NCBI GenBank assembly: GCA_946611835.1
Contig: CAMOEE010000005.1
Span: 1 to 26,787, forward strand
Direction of reading: 5' to 3'
DNA: 26,787 bases
Source of the DNA: an uncultured Treponema sp.
GTDB lineage: Bacteria; Spirochaetota; Spirochaetia; Treponematales; Treponemataceae
The position numbers and the translations under genes are program-made. Positions within the stretch are counted from its first letter, which is position 1, and each line of letters starts with the position of its first letter. This document shows positions 1-8,580 of the stretch, in pieces. Below the pieces are notes generated by a model. It was given only the letters and a program-made list of their open reading frames with translations. It was not told where the DNA came from and searched no databases.

Positions 1-695
1 TCAAACAGCAGCGTGTTGAGTTCGAAGATCTTATCTATCAGAACGTGAAACTGGCGGGTACACCTGCGACAGAAGATACCGTTACACCTGTAGGAATCCA
101 GCAGGGTGCGGGTACTAAAGTTGCGGCTACCCAGCGCGTGTTCACACAGGGCTCACTCCAGAACACAGGCGTTGACACAGATGTAGCTGTGGTCGGTGAC
201 GGTTTCTTCCGAGTCATGCAGTATGACGGAAGCTATGCCTACACCAGAGACGGCTCATTCAAAATCGACATGAACGGTCAGCTGGTAAATTCAAACGGCC
301 TTCGCGTTCAGCCGGAAGTTATCATGCCTGAAGGATATGATATCCACACCCTTACAATCGACGACACAGGCCGGGTTTCAGTAAAGATTTTCGGTCAGGA
401 CGATCCTGTTGATGTTGCCCAGCTGGAGCTTTACCGCTTCCCGAACAATGCCGGCCTTGAGGCAGTTGGCGACAACCTTTACAAAGTAACGAACGCTTCA
501 GGCGAGGCAATCGCAGGCCGCCCGGGTTTTGAGGGCTTCGGTGTAACAAAGCACAAGTTCGTCGAGATGTCCAATGTAAGCGTAGTGAACGAAATGGTCC
601 AGATGATTGTGGCCCAGAGAGCCTACGAGTTCAACTCAAAGGCAATCCAGACCACAGACTCAATGCTCTCAACAGCAGTAAACTTGAAAAGATAA
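1..695 (+). CDS. flgG: Flagellar basal-body distal rod protein FlgG, 3' part
   Basis: This is the C-terminal part of the distal rod protein, which links the rod to the hook; in spirochaetes it is periplasmic. The reading frame is open from base 3 and starts with KQQRVEFEDLIYQN, typical of the FlgG N-terminal region just after the missing start, so the gene begins upstream of the window. A GTG at base 45 lies inside the gene and is not its start. The central part has the beta-rich hook-basal-body fold (VAVVGDGFFRV, YTRDGSF). The C-terminal helix has NVSVVNEMVQMIVAQRAYEFNSK followed by a QTTDSML segment, the diagnostic FlgG/FlgE-type export and polymerisation helix. The QRAYE-NSK-QTTD pattern favours FlgG over FlgF. 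The next gene is a flgJ-like rod gene, which agrees with a rod operon. Confidence 0.93.
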   Translation, partial: KQQRVEFEDLIYQNVKLAGTPATEDTVTPVGIQQGAGTKVAATQRVFTQGSLQNTGVDTDVAVVGDGFFRVMQYDGSYAYTRDGSFKIDMNGQLVNSNGLRVQPEVIMPEGYDIHTLTIDDTGRVSVKIFGQDDPVDVAQLELYRFPNNAGLEAVGDNLYKVTNASGEAIAGRPGFEGFGVTKHKFVEMSNVSVVNEMVQMIVAQRAYEFNSKAIQTTDSMLSTAVNLKR

Positions 696-702
696 TTTAG
701 AG

Positions 703-823
703 AACCACAGATTACACAGATGACACAGATAAATATTTGATATGACAATTTTTTTTCGTGAAATACGAAAGACTTTCATAAAACAAAAATTATAATCTGT
801 GAAAATCTGTGACATCTGTGGTT
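703..823. repeat. Intergenic CACAGAT-unit inverted repeat with central hairpin
   Basis: The flgG-flgJ gap holds two arms built of repeated CACAGAT units. The left arm, 703-730, starts AACCACAGATTACACAGAT. The right arm, 794-823, is its imperfect reverse complement and ends GACATCTGTGGTT. Between them a smaller perfect stem, TTTCGT (754-759) with ACGAAA (765-770), follows a T run. The transcript could fold into a long cruciform-like structure between two flagellar genes. It resembles the REP-like or miniature intergenic elements found in many bacteria. Its function is unknown; mRNA processing or stability between flgG and flgJ is one possibility. Confidence 0.6.
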
Positions 824-845
824 TAAAATAAAAGAGGGGATTTTT

Positions 846-1373
846 ATGACAATCGGCGGTATTTCAGCTATTACTAAAGGCGAAGCAGCAAGTGCCAGTG
901 CTAAACTTTCTTCAGAGAAAGGTAAATTTGATTCTCTCGTTAATGAACTTCGTGATGCTGCTAAAAACGAAAACATCGGTAAAAATCTTTCTTCTTCTCA
1001 GGTCTCTTATGACGGCCGTATTAACGGCGACTGGACTTCAGGCTTTTCCGGCAGCTTTATGGCTGAAAGCGACAAGACTGCCCTTCCTCAGGGAGCCGCC
1101 GCAAATCAGGCTAATCCCCATGTTCAGCAAAAGACAATCGACCGCACATCAAAACTCTACGAAAAATCCCTGGAAATGGAATCTTATGTGGTCAAAATGA
1201 TGCTCTCATCAATGAGAAAGACAGTCATGAAGGCAGATTCCCAGTCAAACTATGCAAAAAACATGTACGAGGATATGCTCTACGACGAATACGCAACAAT
1301 GATGACCAAAAATGCGGGATTCGGCCTGGCAGACCAGATGTACCTGCAGCTCAGTCAGGGAATTGAAGCTTAG
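846..1373 (+). CDS. flgJ: FlgJ-like flagellar rod-binding protein, no muramidase domain
   Basis: This 175-residue protein corresponds to the N-terminal rod-binding (rod-capping) half of FlgJ. The first 90 or so residues are low-complexity and Ser/Ala/Lys-rich. From about residue 97 to the end there is a helical domain (SKLYEKSLEMESYVVKMML, then MRKTVMKADS, YEDMLYDEYATMM and GFGLADQMYLQLS), which is the conserved FlgJ rod-binding core. The glucosaminidase domain of enterobacterial FlgJ is absent, as is usual in spirochaetes. The ATG is preceded by a purine-rich GAGGGG ribosome binding site. The gene follows flgG and is closed by a rho-independent terminator, so it is probably the last gene of a rod operon. 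Confidence 0.85.
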   Translation: MTIGGISAITKGEAASASAKLSSEKGKFDSLVNELRDAAKNENIGKNLSSSQVSYDGRINGDWTSGFSGSFMAESDKTALPQGAAANQANPHVQQKTIDRTSKLYEKSLEMESYVVKMMLSSMRKTVMKADSQSNYAKNMYEDMLYDEYATMMTKNAGFGLADQMYLQLSQGIEA

Positions 1374-1391
1374 TTTCTATAATTTCCGTGG

Positions 1392-1423
1392 ATCACCGTG
1401 AAGAGCGGTGATTTTTCTTTTTT
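1392..1423 (+). terminator. Rho-independent terminator after flgJ
   Basis: A perfect 7-bp stem, ATCACCG (1392-1398) with CGGTGAT (1406-1412), has a 7-nt loop and runs straight into TTTTTCTTTTTT. It lies 18 bases after the flgJ stop codon and ends the flagellar unit. Confidence 0.9.
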
Positions 1424-1439
1424 AAATCTTAAAAAATTC

Positions 1440-1467
1440 TTGATTGTCCCGTAATTTATGTTAGAAT
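1440..1467 (+). promoter_or_regulatory. Predicted sigma-70 promoter of the ABC transporter operon
   Basis: A TTGATT -35 box (1440-1445), a 16-bp spacer and a TAGAAT -10 box (1462-1467) lie between the flgJ terminator and the ATG at 1487. A start near 1474 would leave a very short leader with only a weak AGG ribosome binding site (1476-1478). Confidence 0.5.
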
Positions 1468-1486
1468 CTTTACTTAGGTTTTATTT

Positions 1487-2581
1487 ATGATTACGATAAG
1501 ACATTTACGAAAAGAATATACCGGCGTAACTCCCCTTAAAGATGTTAATGTTGAAATCAATCGGGGTGAGGTAATCTCGATTATTGGCCCCAGCGGCACA
1601 GGAAAATCAACCCTTCTTCGCTGCATTAACCTTCTTGAAAAGCCCACGGCCGGAGAGGTCCTTATTGACGGAGAAGCCATAACTTCCCCTAAGGCCAATG
1701 TCCCGGCCCTGAGACGTAAAATGGGCATGGTCTTCCAGTCCTTCAATTTGTTCAATCACATGACCGTCATTGAGAATATCATGGCCGCACCAGTAGATTT
1801 GCTGAAAAAATCAAAGAAAGAGGCTTACGAAAACGGAATGGAGCTTTTGCGCCTGGTAGGTCTTGCTGACAAGGCGGATTCCCTGCCCGAAGAACTTTCC
1901 GGGGGGCAGAAGCAGCGTGTCGCCATTGCCCGCACCCTCGCAATGAAGCCGGAAATTCTTCTCTTTGACGAGCCTACCAGCGCCCTTGACCCCACTATGG
2001 TGGGTGAAGTCCTGAGTGTCATAAAGAACCTTGCCAAACGGGGGCTTACAATGATGATTGTGACCCACGAAATGCGCTTTGCCTACGAAGTTTCAAGCAG
2101 AGTCTTCTACATGGACGAAGGCGTGATTTATGAAGAGGGCAGTCCCGAGGAAGTTTTCCATAATCCTAAAAAAGAGAAGACAAGGCAGTTCATCAACCGT
2201 CTCAAAGTCCTTGAGCAGCAAATCAAGAACAAGAATTTTGATTTTGTCGCTCTTTCCACACAGATTGAGGAATTCGGCCGCAAGAATCAGTTCTCCCAGC
2301 GCATGATTATAAATCTTCAGCTTGTGCTTGATGAGCTTGTCCTTCAGTCTTTGCTTCCGATTCTCCCGGAGAATTTTGACATGAATTTTACCATTGAATA
2401 TTCTGAGGAGAAGAACTTTGTTCAGGTCAGGCTCAGTTACGACGGTGACGAAAAAAATCCCATGAAGACCTGCGAGGAGATATCCCGCAAACTCATAGAA
2501 AAGGCTGTCTCCGATTACAATTATAAATATACCGAAGGCAAAAACCTTATTCTTATGACGATTATGGACAATAAACAATGA
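1487..2581 (+). CDS. Polar amino-acid ABC transporter ATPase with a C-terminal GHKL-like extension
   Basis: The first 240 residues are a complete GlnQ/HisP-type ATPase of the polar amino-acid uptake family. They contain Walker A GPSGTGKS (34-41), the Q-loop Gln84, signature LSGGQ (137-141), Walker B ILLFDE (157-162) and H-loop His194. Members of this family usually end near residue 240-255, so about 115 residues are extra. Residues 245-360 have the pattern of a degenerate GHKL (RsbW-like) ATPase fold: a LQLVLDELVLQS helix where the N-box would be, a beta hairpin VQVRLSYDGDE in place of the DxGxG loop, and a final KNLILMTIM strand. The N-box Asn and the glycine lid are missing, so nucleotide binding there is doubtful. 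The stop codon overlaps the start of the permease fusion (ATGA). Transporter function is certain; the extension is inferred. Confidence 0.9.
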   Translation: MITIRHLRKEYTGVTPLKDVNVEINRGEVISIIGPSGTGKSTLLRCINLLEKPTAGEVLIDGEAITSPKANVPALRRKMGMVFQSFNLFNHMTVIENIMAAPVDLLKKSKKEAYENGMELLRLVGLADKADSLPEELSGGQKQRVAIARTLAMKPEILLFDEPTSALDPTMVGEVLSVIKNLAKRGLTMMIVTHEMRFAYEVSSRVFYMDEGVIYEEGSPEEVFHNPKKEKTRQFINRLKVLEQQIKNKNFDFVALSTQIEEFGRKNQFSQRMIINLQLVLDELVLQSLLPILPENFDMNFTIEYSEEKNFVQVRLSYDGDEKNPMKTCEEISRKLIEKAVSDYNYKYTEGKNLILMTIMDNKQ

Positions 2582-4890
2582 AAATGATTTTTCCCCGTTT
2601 TTTCTTCAATAGCCTGACGATATCTCTTTTGCTCGGTCTTTCTTTTTTTGGATGCAAAGAGACTTCTCAGACTGTCCCTGCTGCTGCCAGTCTTAAAGAC
2701 CTTCCGCCCCAGTTCAAAGATGTGACTCTTAAATATAATTCAAAGGAAGAGATGCAGAAGAACGACCGCCTTGTGCTTGGAATGCACACAGGTTTCGTCA
2801 TGGTCGACAAGATGACCAGGGAGATGTTCCCCAAGGCAAAAATCGAATATTACAAGACCAATGCCGATATGGCATATCTCGTCTCTAGCGGAAAACTTGA
2901 CGGCTTTATAAACGACGAGCCTGTTATCCGCTACGCTTCCCTTGAAGTTCCGGATCTTGGCTACATTCACTGCGGTCTTGAAACTATGAACATAGTCGTT
3001 GCCTTCCAGAAAAATGCCTCCGGCTCATCTCTCTGCGAAGAGTTTAACCAGTATGTAAGGAAATGGAAGGAAGAGGGCACCTTAAAAAAGACAGATGACC
3101 TGTGGCTCAGCAATGATGAGGAAAAAAAAGTCGTTGATTTTGAGAGCCTGCGCAATCCAAAAGGGAAAAAGAAAGTCCTTCGCTTTGCCACTGATGCCTC
3201 GATACCTCCCTTTGACTACATTAAAAACGGAAAAATCGTGGGTTATGAAGCCGATTTAATAGCCCGTTTTTGCCGACAAGCAGGCTACGCCCTTGAAGTG
3301 CATAATGTTCCCTTTGATTCTCTCGTGATGGGGCTAGAAAGCGGCATGTATGACCTGATTGCCGCCTGCCTGAGCGATACCCCTGCCCATAAAGAAAGCC
3401 TGAATCTCTCAGAGTCGATTTATGTCTCCGAGCTTGTCATGGCCGTCCAGATTCTTGATAAGAATAAAGGCCAGAAACACCTTTCTCCTTCCGACTTCAA
3501 CAGTCCTCATGTGACTCTGGGCGTAAAAACCGGCACTGTCATGGATATCGTTACTCAGGAAGAATTTCCCCTGGCGAAGGTTGAGCACTATAATGCAAGT
3601 CCCGAAATGATTCTTCGTCTTAGCCAGGGAAAAATCGACGGATACCTGGCTGACGAGCCGATAATCCGCTATATCGAAAGCACCACGCCCGGAATCACCC
3701 ACCTCAAAGACTTAGTGCGAACCCAGGATTATGCCTTTGCTTTTCCAAAAAGTCCCAGAGGGCGGCAGCTCCGTGAGCAGATGAATGAATTCCTCAAAAA
3801 AATCAGGGAAAATGGAATCCTTGAAAAAATTGACTCAGTCTGGTTTGGCAGCGACAAAAGCCTTCAGAAAGTGGATATGGATTCTTTTTCAGGGGAAAAC
3901 GGCACACTTACCCTTGTCACCGACTCAAGCATTACGCCTTTTACCTATATCAAGGACTCAGAGCACGCAGGCTATGAGATCGATATCGCCGCCCGTTTTT
4001 GCCGTGAATACGGCTATAAGCTAAAAATTATCGACACGAGATTCTCATCCATTGTTCCGGGCCTCGTTTCCGAAAAATATGACATGGCGGCAGCCCTTAT
4101 GGGAGTGACCGAAGAGCGAAAGAAAAGCATTTATTTTTCAGACCCGGATTATAAGGGCGGCATCGTTCTTGCGGTGCGGCTTCCTGAAAAAAATGAAAAG
4201 GCTTTAGGCCGGGGAATTGCCTCAAGCTTCGAGAAGACTTTCCTGCGCGAGTCCAGGTGGAAGCTTGTGGCAAGCGGTAGCGGTATCACGATTCTTATTT
4301 CCCTTCTGTCCGCAATATTTGGTACGGTGCTGGGCTTTGCCTTGTGTTTCCTCCGCCTCTCAAAAATCAAAATTGCGGACAGGGCGGCTCTCCTTTACAT
4401 CCGCCTCATGCAGGGTCTGCCTATGGTCGTCCTTCTTATGATTTTGTTCTACATCGTATTTGCAAGGACAGGCCTTGACGGAATCTGGGTTTCTGTAATC
4501 GGATTCGGCATGAACTTCGGCTCTTATGTAAGCGAGATGATCCGGACTGGAATCCTTGCCGTAGACAAAGGTCAGATGGAAGCGGCCCTTGCCCTGGGCT
4601 ACACCAGGCGAAAGGCCTTCCTTAAGATTGTGCTTCCTCAGGCCGCAAGGCATTTCCTTCCGGTTTTTCAGGGGGAATTTATTTCCCTGGTAAAAATGAC
4701 TTCCGTAGTCGGTTACATTGCCATTCAGGATTTGACCAAGGCCAGCGACATTATAAGGAGCCGTACTTACGAGGCTTTTTTCCCGCTTGTAACCACGGCA
4801 ATCATTTATTTTATAATCGCATGGCTTCTGACCCGGGTGCTTTCAGCCCTGCAGGCACGCTTGAATCAGAAAAAAATCAAAAGATATTAA
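2578..4890 (+). CDS. Amino-acid ABC transporter: substrate-binding lipoprotein fused to permease, with permuted lobes
   Basis: This 770-residue protein probably binds a polar amino acid outside the membrane and transports it with the ATPase encoded just upstream. A lipoprotein-type signal ends at LSFFGC (Cys26). The binding region has two kinds of half-domain in alternation. Residues 64-180 are a lobe-2 half (GMHTGFVMVDKMT, GKLDGFINDEPVIRY, EGTLKKTDDLWL). Residues 198-295 are a lobe-1 half (RFATDASIPPFDYI, GYEADLIARFC, DLIAACLSDT). Residues 311-427 are lobe-2 again (GVKTGTVMDIV, GKIDGYLADEPIIRY, NGILEKIDSVWF). Residues 443-535 are lobe-1 again. A permease domain follows (about 565-760), with several membrane helices and an EAA loop, EAALALGYTRRKAF (668-681). 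Known fusions place complete binding domains before the permease. The start overlaps the ATPase stop; ATG 2584 is an alternative. Confidence 0.92.
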   Translation: MKMIFPRFFFNSLTISLLLGLSFFGCKETSQTVPAAASLKDLPPQFKDVTLKYNSKEEMQKNDRLVLGMHTGFVMVDKMTREMFPKAKIEYYKTNADMAYLVSSGKLDGFINDEPVIRYASLEVPDLGYIHCGLETMNIVVAFQKNASGSSLCEEFNQYVRKWKEEGTLKKTDDLWLSNDEEKKVVDFESLRNPKGKKKVLRFATDASIPPFDYIKNGKIVGYEADLIARFCRQAGYALEVHNVPFDSLVMGLESGMYDLIAACLSDTPAHKESLNLSESIYVSELVMAVQILDKNKGQKHLSPSDFNSPHVTLGVKTGTVMDIVTQEEFPLAKVEHYNASPEMILRLSQGKIDGYLADEPIIRYIESTTPGITHLKDLVRTQDYAFAFPKSPRGRQLREQMNEFLKKIRENGILEKIDSVWFGSDKSLQKVDMDSFSGENGTLTLVTDSSITPFTYIKDSEHAGYEIDIAARFCREYGYKLKIIDTRFSSIVPGLVSEKYDMAAALMGVTEERKKSIYFSDPDYKGGIVLAVRLPEKNEKALGRGIASSFEKTFLRESRWKLVASGSGITILISLLSAIFGTVLGFALCFLRLSKIKIADRAALLYIRLMQGLPMVVLLMILFYIVFARTGLDGIWVSVIGFGMNFGSYVSEMIRTGILAVDKGQMEAALALGYTRRKAFLKIVLPQAARHFLPVFQGEFISLVKMTSVVGYIAIQDLTKASDIIRSRTYEAFFPLVTTAIIYFIIAWLLTRVLSALQARLNQKKIKRY

Positions 4891-4901
4891 AAAGGTGCGG
4901 A

Positions 4902-4927
4902 TAAAAGTTTTTCTTTTCTACCTATAA
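4902..4927 (+). promoter_or_regulatory. Candidate sigma-28 (FliA) promoter of the chemotaxis receptor
   Basis: TAAAAGTT (4902-4909), a 10-base spacer and ACCTATAA (4920-4927) resemble the motility consensus TAAAGTTT-N11-GCCGATAA. A start about 7-8 bases downstream would leave TTGAGG (4948-4953) as the ribosome binding site for ATG 4960 and exclude the ATG at 4933. The near-consensus TATAAT at 4942-4947 is too close to the start codon and has no -35 box. Confidence 0.45.
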
Positions 4928-4959
4928 GAATTATGTTATATTATAATTTGAGGTATACT

Positions 4960-7038
4960 ATGAAAAAGAAGAACTTATCCTTGCTTTTTGGTTTTCGACT
5001 TGGAGTCGAAATTGTTATTCTCATCACAGTACTTGCTATCGCCACTATTTTCACCGTTCAGAAGGGTATGGAGCGCACCTACATGACTTCAACCACTGAA
5101 CTTATCCAGGCTCATGTTCAGGGATTGAGCTACCGTAATTCTAAATTTATGCAGCAGCTTCGTATGTACACCGTGTCTGATCCGGTTCAGGCAGGTGGCA
5201 GTACGGAAGATTTAATTCAATGGATTGTCGCTCACCGTAAGAGCCGAAGCTCTGACTTCAGTGAAATCGCTTTCTGTAATTATGAGGACGGAAAAGCATA
5301 TACTGACGACGGAAAGGTCTACGATGTAAGCGGCACCGAGTATTATCAGTTCATGAAGAACTCGGGCAAATCCCAGTACATAAGCAATCCAATCGGAACA
5401 AGTGCGGATGATTCCGCCTACTATGTTTGTAAATCCGTGTCGATACACAAAAAGCACATCGGTTTTGTTGCCGGTGCAGTCTCTCACGCCCGCCTTTCGG
5501 ATGCCATTGAGGCAATCAAAGTCGGCGAAAAGGGCTACACTATGCTTCTTGCTGGTGACGGCACGATTATGGCTTTCCCCAACCACGATATTGTCATGCG
5601 GGAAAATTTCACAAGGGATAATCCTGAGTACCCGGGCCTTCCTAAGATTGCGAAGGCTATGATTGCAGGTGAGAGCGGAAGCGGCTGGGTCAATTCCCCG
5701 TCAGGCAGCGAGCTTATGGTTTACGCCCCTGTGAGCGGAACCCCCTGGAGCATGGCCATGTGCGTTCCTGACAGTCAGGTCTATCAGACCTCACGCTATC
5801 TGACTATAAACATGATTGTCCTTATCATCATGATTGCCATTGTTCTTGTAGTCACGGCCTCAATCGCAGTCTTCCGAATGCTAAAGCCTTTGCGAAACCT
5901 CGACAGGAAGCTTAACGAAATCGCCTCAGGTAACGCCGACCTAACCCAGCGGGTAAAGGTTCATGCCAATGATGACATAGGTTCTGTCACTAACGCATTC
6001 AATATGTTCGTTGAAAAACTCCAGAACATCATGAAAGATGTAAAGCATTCCCGCTCTGATTTGACTGATGCGGGCACGGAGCTTCATATTGGAATCGACG
6101 AGAACAGCCAGTCCGTAGCAGAGATTCTCAGCAATATCGAGAGCGTACATAGCCAGATAGGCAGCCAGTCAGCCAGCGTTGACGAGACGGCCGGTGCCGT
6201 GAACGAGATTGCCTCAAACATCGAGAGCCTTGAGCGCATGATTGACACCCAGTCCCGAGGTGTGTCAGACGCATCTTCCGCAGTCGAGGAGATGATCGGA
6301 AATATCTCAAGCGTAAATGCTTCTGTGGCAAAAATGGCAAGCTCATTTGAAGTCCTGGAGAACCGGGCTAAGGCCGGTAACGAAAAGCAGCAGGAAATGA
6401 GCGAGCGCATCATTGAGATTGAGGGACAGTCAAAGATGCTCCAGGAAGCAAACGCTGCGATAGCGGCAATCGCAGAGCAGACCAACCTTCTCGCAATGAA
6501 CGCCGCAATCGAGGCGGCTCACGCAGGCGAGGCAGGAAAGGGCTTCTCCGTAGTCGCTGACGAAATCCGCAAGCTTTCCGAAACATCAGCCGTTCAGTCA
6601 AAGACAATCGGAGAGCAGCTTAACAAAATTAAGAATTCAATCGAGTCTGTCGTATCGGCTTCTGACGAAACCAGCGCGACCTTCACATCTGTTTCTGACG
6701 GTATCAAAGAGACTGACCAGCTCGTCCGTCAGATTAAGAGCGCGATGGAAGAGCAGCAGGAAGGAAGTAAGCAGATTGTCGATGCCCTGCGCAACATGAG
6801 CGACAGCACCAGCGAGGTAAAGACCGCAAGTGCCGAAATGAGCCAGGGCAACAAGCAGATTCTCGATGAAGTTCGCCGTCTTAAGGACGCGACCGGCGTA
6901 ATGAAGGAAAGCGTATTGCTTATGAGCGACAGCGCTATCAAGATTCGTGAGACCGGAAGTGCCCTTGACGCAATTTCAGATAAAATGAAGTCATCAATCG
7001 AGCAAATCGGAAGTCAGATTGATAACTTCAGGGTGTAG
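4960..7038 (+). CDS. Methyl-accepting chemotaxis protein with periplasmic Cache sensor
   Basis: This 692-residue receptor senses a small molecule outside the membrane and controls CheA. Segment order: membrane helix 1 (about 15-34), a Cache-type sensor (about 40-275, with YYVCKSV, GFVAGAVS and GYTMLLAGDGTIMAFPN), membrane helix 2 (283-306), HAMP (307-360) and a long cytoplasmic coiled coil. The hairpin tip near residues 500-545 has the highly conserved EQTNLLAMNAAIEAAHAGE and GKGFSVVADEIRKLSE segments. There is no C-terminal NWETF-type CheR tether. I chose ATG 4960 because TTGAGG lies 6 bases upstream, the product then starts MKKKNLSLLF, and a sigma-28-like promoter would exclude the ATG at 4933. 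The murC start is one base after the stop, so the two may share a transcript. Confidence 0.95.
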   Translation: MKKKNLSLLFGFRLGVEIVILITVLAIATIFTVQKGMERTYMTSTTELIQAHVQGLSYRNSKFMQQLRMYTVSDPVQAGGSTEDLIQWIVAHRKSRSSDFSEIAFCNYEDGKAYTDDGKVYDVSGTEYYQFMKNSGKSQYISNPIGTSADDSAYYVCKSVSIHKKHIGFVAGAVSHARLSDAIEAIKVGEKGYTMLLAGDGTIMAFPNHDIVMRENFTRDNPEYPGLPKIAKAMIAGESGSGWVNSPSGSELMVYAPVSGTPWSMAMCVPDSQVYQTSRYLTINMIVLIIMIAIVLVVTASIAVFRMLKPLRNLDRKLNEIASGNADLTQRVKVHANDDIGSVTNAFNMFVEKLQNIMKDVKHSRSDLTDAGTELHIGIDENSQSVAEILSNIESVHSQIGSQSASVDETAGAVNEIASNIESLERMIDTQSRGVSDASSAVEEMIGNISSVNASVAKMASSFEVLENRAKAGNEKQQEMSERIIEIEGQSKMLQEANAAIAAIAEQTNLLAMNAAIEAAHAGEAGKGFSVVADEIRKLSETSAVQSKTIGEQLNKIKNSIESVVSASDETSATFTSVSDGIKETDQLVRQIKSAMEEQQEGSKQIVDALRNMSDSTSEVKTASAEMSQGNKQILDEVRRLKDATGVMKESVLLMSDSAIKIRETGSALDAISDKMKSSIEQIGSQIDNFRV

Positions 7039-7039
7039 T

Positions 7040-8518
7040 ATGTCAGACATAAAATTGCCCGAATCATTTTCGGGCGTCCATTTTCATTTCGTAGGCATCA
7101 AGGGCACCGGCATGGTCGCCCTTGTTGAGATTCTTCATTCCCGTGGGGCTCTTATTACCGGAAGCGATGTTTCCGAGCGATTCTACACCGATGAGGTGCT
7201 GGATAAGCTGGGTATCAAGGCCCTTCCTTTCTCAGAAAAGAATATCACGGAAAGCGTCCAGTTCGTGATTTATTCCAGCGCCTATTCCGTCGAAAAAAAT
7301 CCCGACCTTATTGAGGCAAAAAAATTGGGACTGCCCATGATGCTCTATTCTGAGGCGTTGGGTGCGGTGAGCCATGCCTCCTATTCCTGCGGGGTTTGCG
7401 GCGTTCACGGAAAGACAAGTACGACAGGTCTCTGTGGCACAATCCTTAAGGAGCTGCCGCTTTCTTCCCAGGTTCTTGCAGGCTCAATCATCAAGAGTTT
7501 CGGCGATTCCTGCGTAATGACAAAGGGCCATGACTTTTTTGTGGCCGAGACCTGCGAGTATCAGAGGCATTTCATGGCCTTCGAGCCAAAAAAAATCATC
7601 CTAACCAGCGTTGAGAGCGACCATCAGGATTATTATCCCACCTATGAGGACATTCTCTCAGCTTTCGTAGATTATATCTGTAAGCTTCCCGAGGGCGGCC
7701 AGGTGATTTACTGTGCCGACGACAAGGGAGCCTGCCAGGCTGTTTCCCTTGCAAAAAAAAGGCGGGGCGACATCGAGGCAATTCCATACGGAACATCGGC
7801 TACAGGCGATTACAGGCTTACTTTCGGCCGGGTTGAGGGGGGCCTTCATTATTTTAATGTCTCCTCCCTAGGTGAGTGTGCAATTTGCGTTCCGGGCGAC
7901 CACAATGTGCGTAATGCGGCGGCGGCCCTTGCCCTTTCATGCGAGCTTTTAAAGACGAATGGCAAAAATCCCCTTGATTACATCGAAGAGCTTAAGCGGG
8001 GCCTTAAAAACTTTGCCGGAGGAAAACGACGCAGCGAAATTGTTGGCCGGGCAAAAAGTCCCCTCGGTCAGGATGTCATCTTTATCGACGATTACGGCCA
8101 TCATCCCACGGCAATAAAAACGACCCTTGCGGGCTTCCGTGAATTCTACAGGGGCCACAAAATCATCGTTGATTTCATGAGCCACACCTATACCCGGACC
8201 CAGGCTTTGCTTGAGGAATTCGCCTCATGTTTTGACTCTGCCGACAGGGTAATCATCAATAAGATTTACGGAAGTGCCCGGGAAGATGCCAGCGCTGCCA
8301 GCGTCACAGGCGAAATACTTGCCGAACATGCGAAAAAACATCACAAGGATGTTACCTATGCCGGTGAATTTGACGAGGCAGCCGATGTGGGCTTTAAATT
8401 CCTCTCGGAGCCCAGCGGTTCTTCTTACCCCGACGGATATGTCTTCGTCACCATGGGGGCGGGGGATAACTGGAAGGTCGGAACAAAGATTCTTGGAAAA
8501 CTCTCAGAGCTTTCTTAA
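7040..8518 (+). CDS. murC: UDP-N-acetylmuramate--L-alanine ligase (MurC)
   Basis: MurC adds L-alanine to UDP-N-acetylmuramate in the cytoplasm, using ATP, as the first peptide step of peptidoglycan synthesis. The 492-residue length matches the family. Motifs in order are the N-terminal Rossmann-like GIKGTGM (19-25), the Mur-ligase ATP loop GVHGKTSTTG (121-130), ETCEYQRHF in the central domain, VESDHQDYY, GDHNVRNAAAALAL, and the C-terminal DDYGHHPTAIKTTL. The EACEY-like segment and the GHHPTEI-like motif fit MurC; the recycling ligase Mpl is related and cannot be fully excluded. An upstream TTG in frame (7019) lies inside the receptor gene. ATG 7040 has AGGG 7-10 bases upstream and gives the family-typical N-terminus. 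Together with murG downstream it marks a partial cell-wall cluster. Confidence 0.88.
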   Translation: MSDIKLPESFSGVHFHFVGIKGTGMVALVEILHSRGALITGSDVSERFYTDEVLDKLGIKALPFSEKNITESVQFVIYSSAYSVEKNPDLIEAKKLGLPMMLYSEALGAVSHASYSCGVCGVHGKTSTTGLCGTILKELPLSSQVLAGSIIKSFGDSCVMTKGHDFFVAETCEYQRHFMAFEPKKIILTSVESDHQDYYPTYEDILSAFVDYICKLPEGGQVIYCADDKGACQAVSLAKKRRGDIEAIPYGTSATGDYRLTFGRVEGGLHYFNVSSLGECAICVPGDHNVRNAAAALALSCELLKTNGKNPLDYIEELKRGLKNFAGGKRRSEIVGRAKSPLGQDVIFIDDYGHHPTAIKTTLAGFREFYRGHKIIVDFMSHTYTRTQALLEEFASCFDSADRVIINKIYGSAREDASAASVTGEILAEHAKKHHKDVTYAGEFDEAADVGFKFLSEPSGSSYPDGYVFVTMGAGDNWKVGTKILGKLSELS

Positions 8519-8580
8519 ATTAAATTCAAACGAATATGCGTTATACTGAAGCGAAGAATATTTTGAAACAAGGAGTACCT

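Noticed and set aside
4942..4947. TATAAT as a sigma-70 -10 box for the receptor gene
   Set aside because: Too close to the start codon: it would exclude the ribosome binding site, and no -35 box lies at the right distance.
4933..4959. Upstream ATG for the chemotaxis receptor
   Set aside because: ATG 4960 has TTGAGG at a good distance and starts with a normal MKKK membrane signal.
7019..7039. TTG start for murC inside the receptor gene
   Set aside because: ATG 7040 has a ribosome binding site and gives the usual MurC length.
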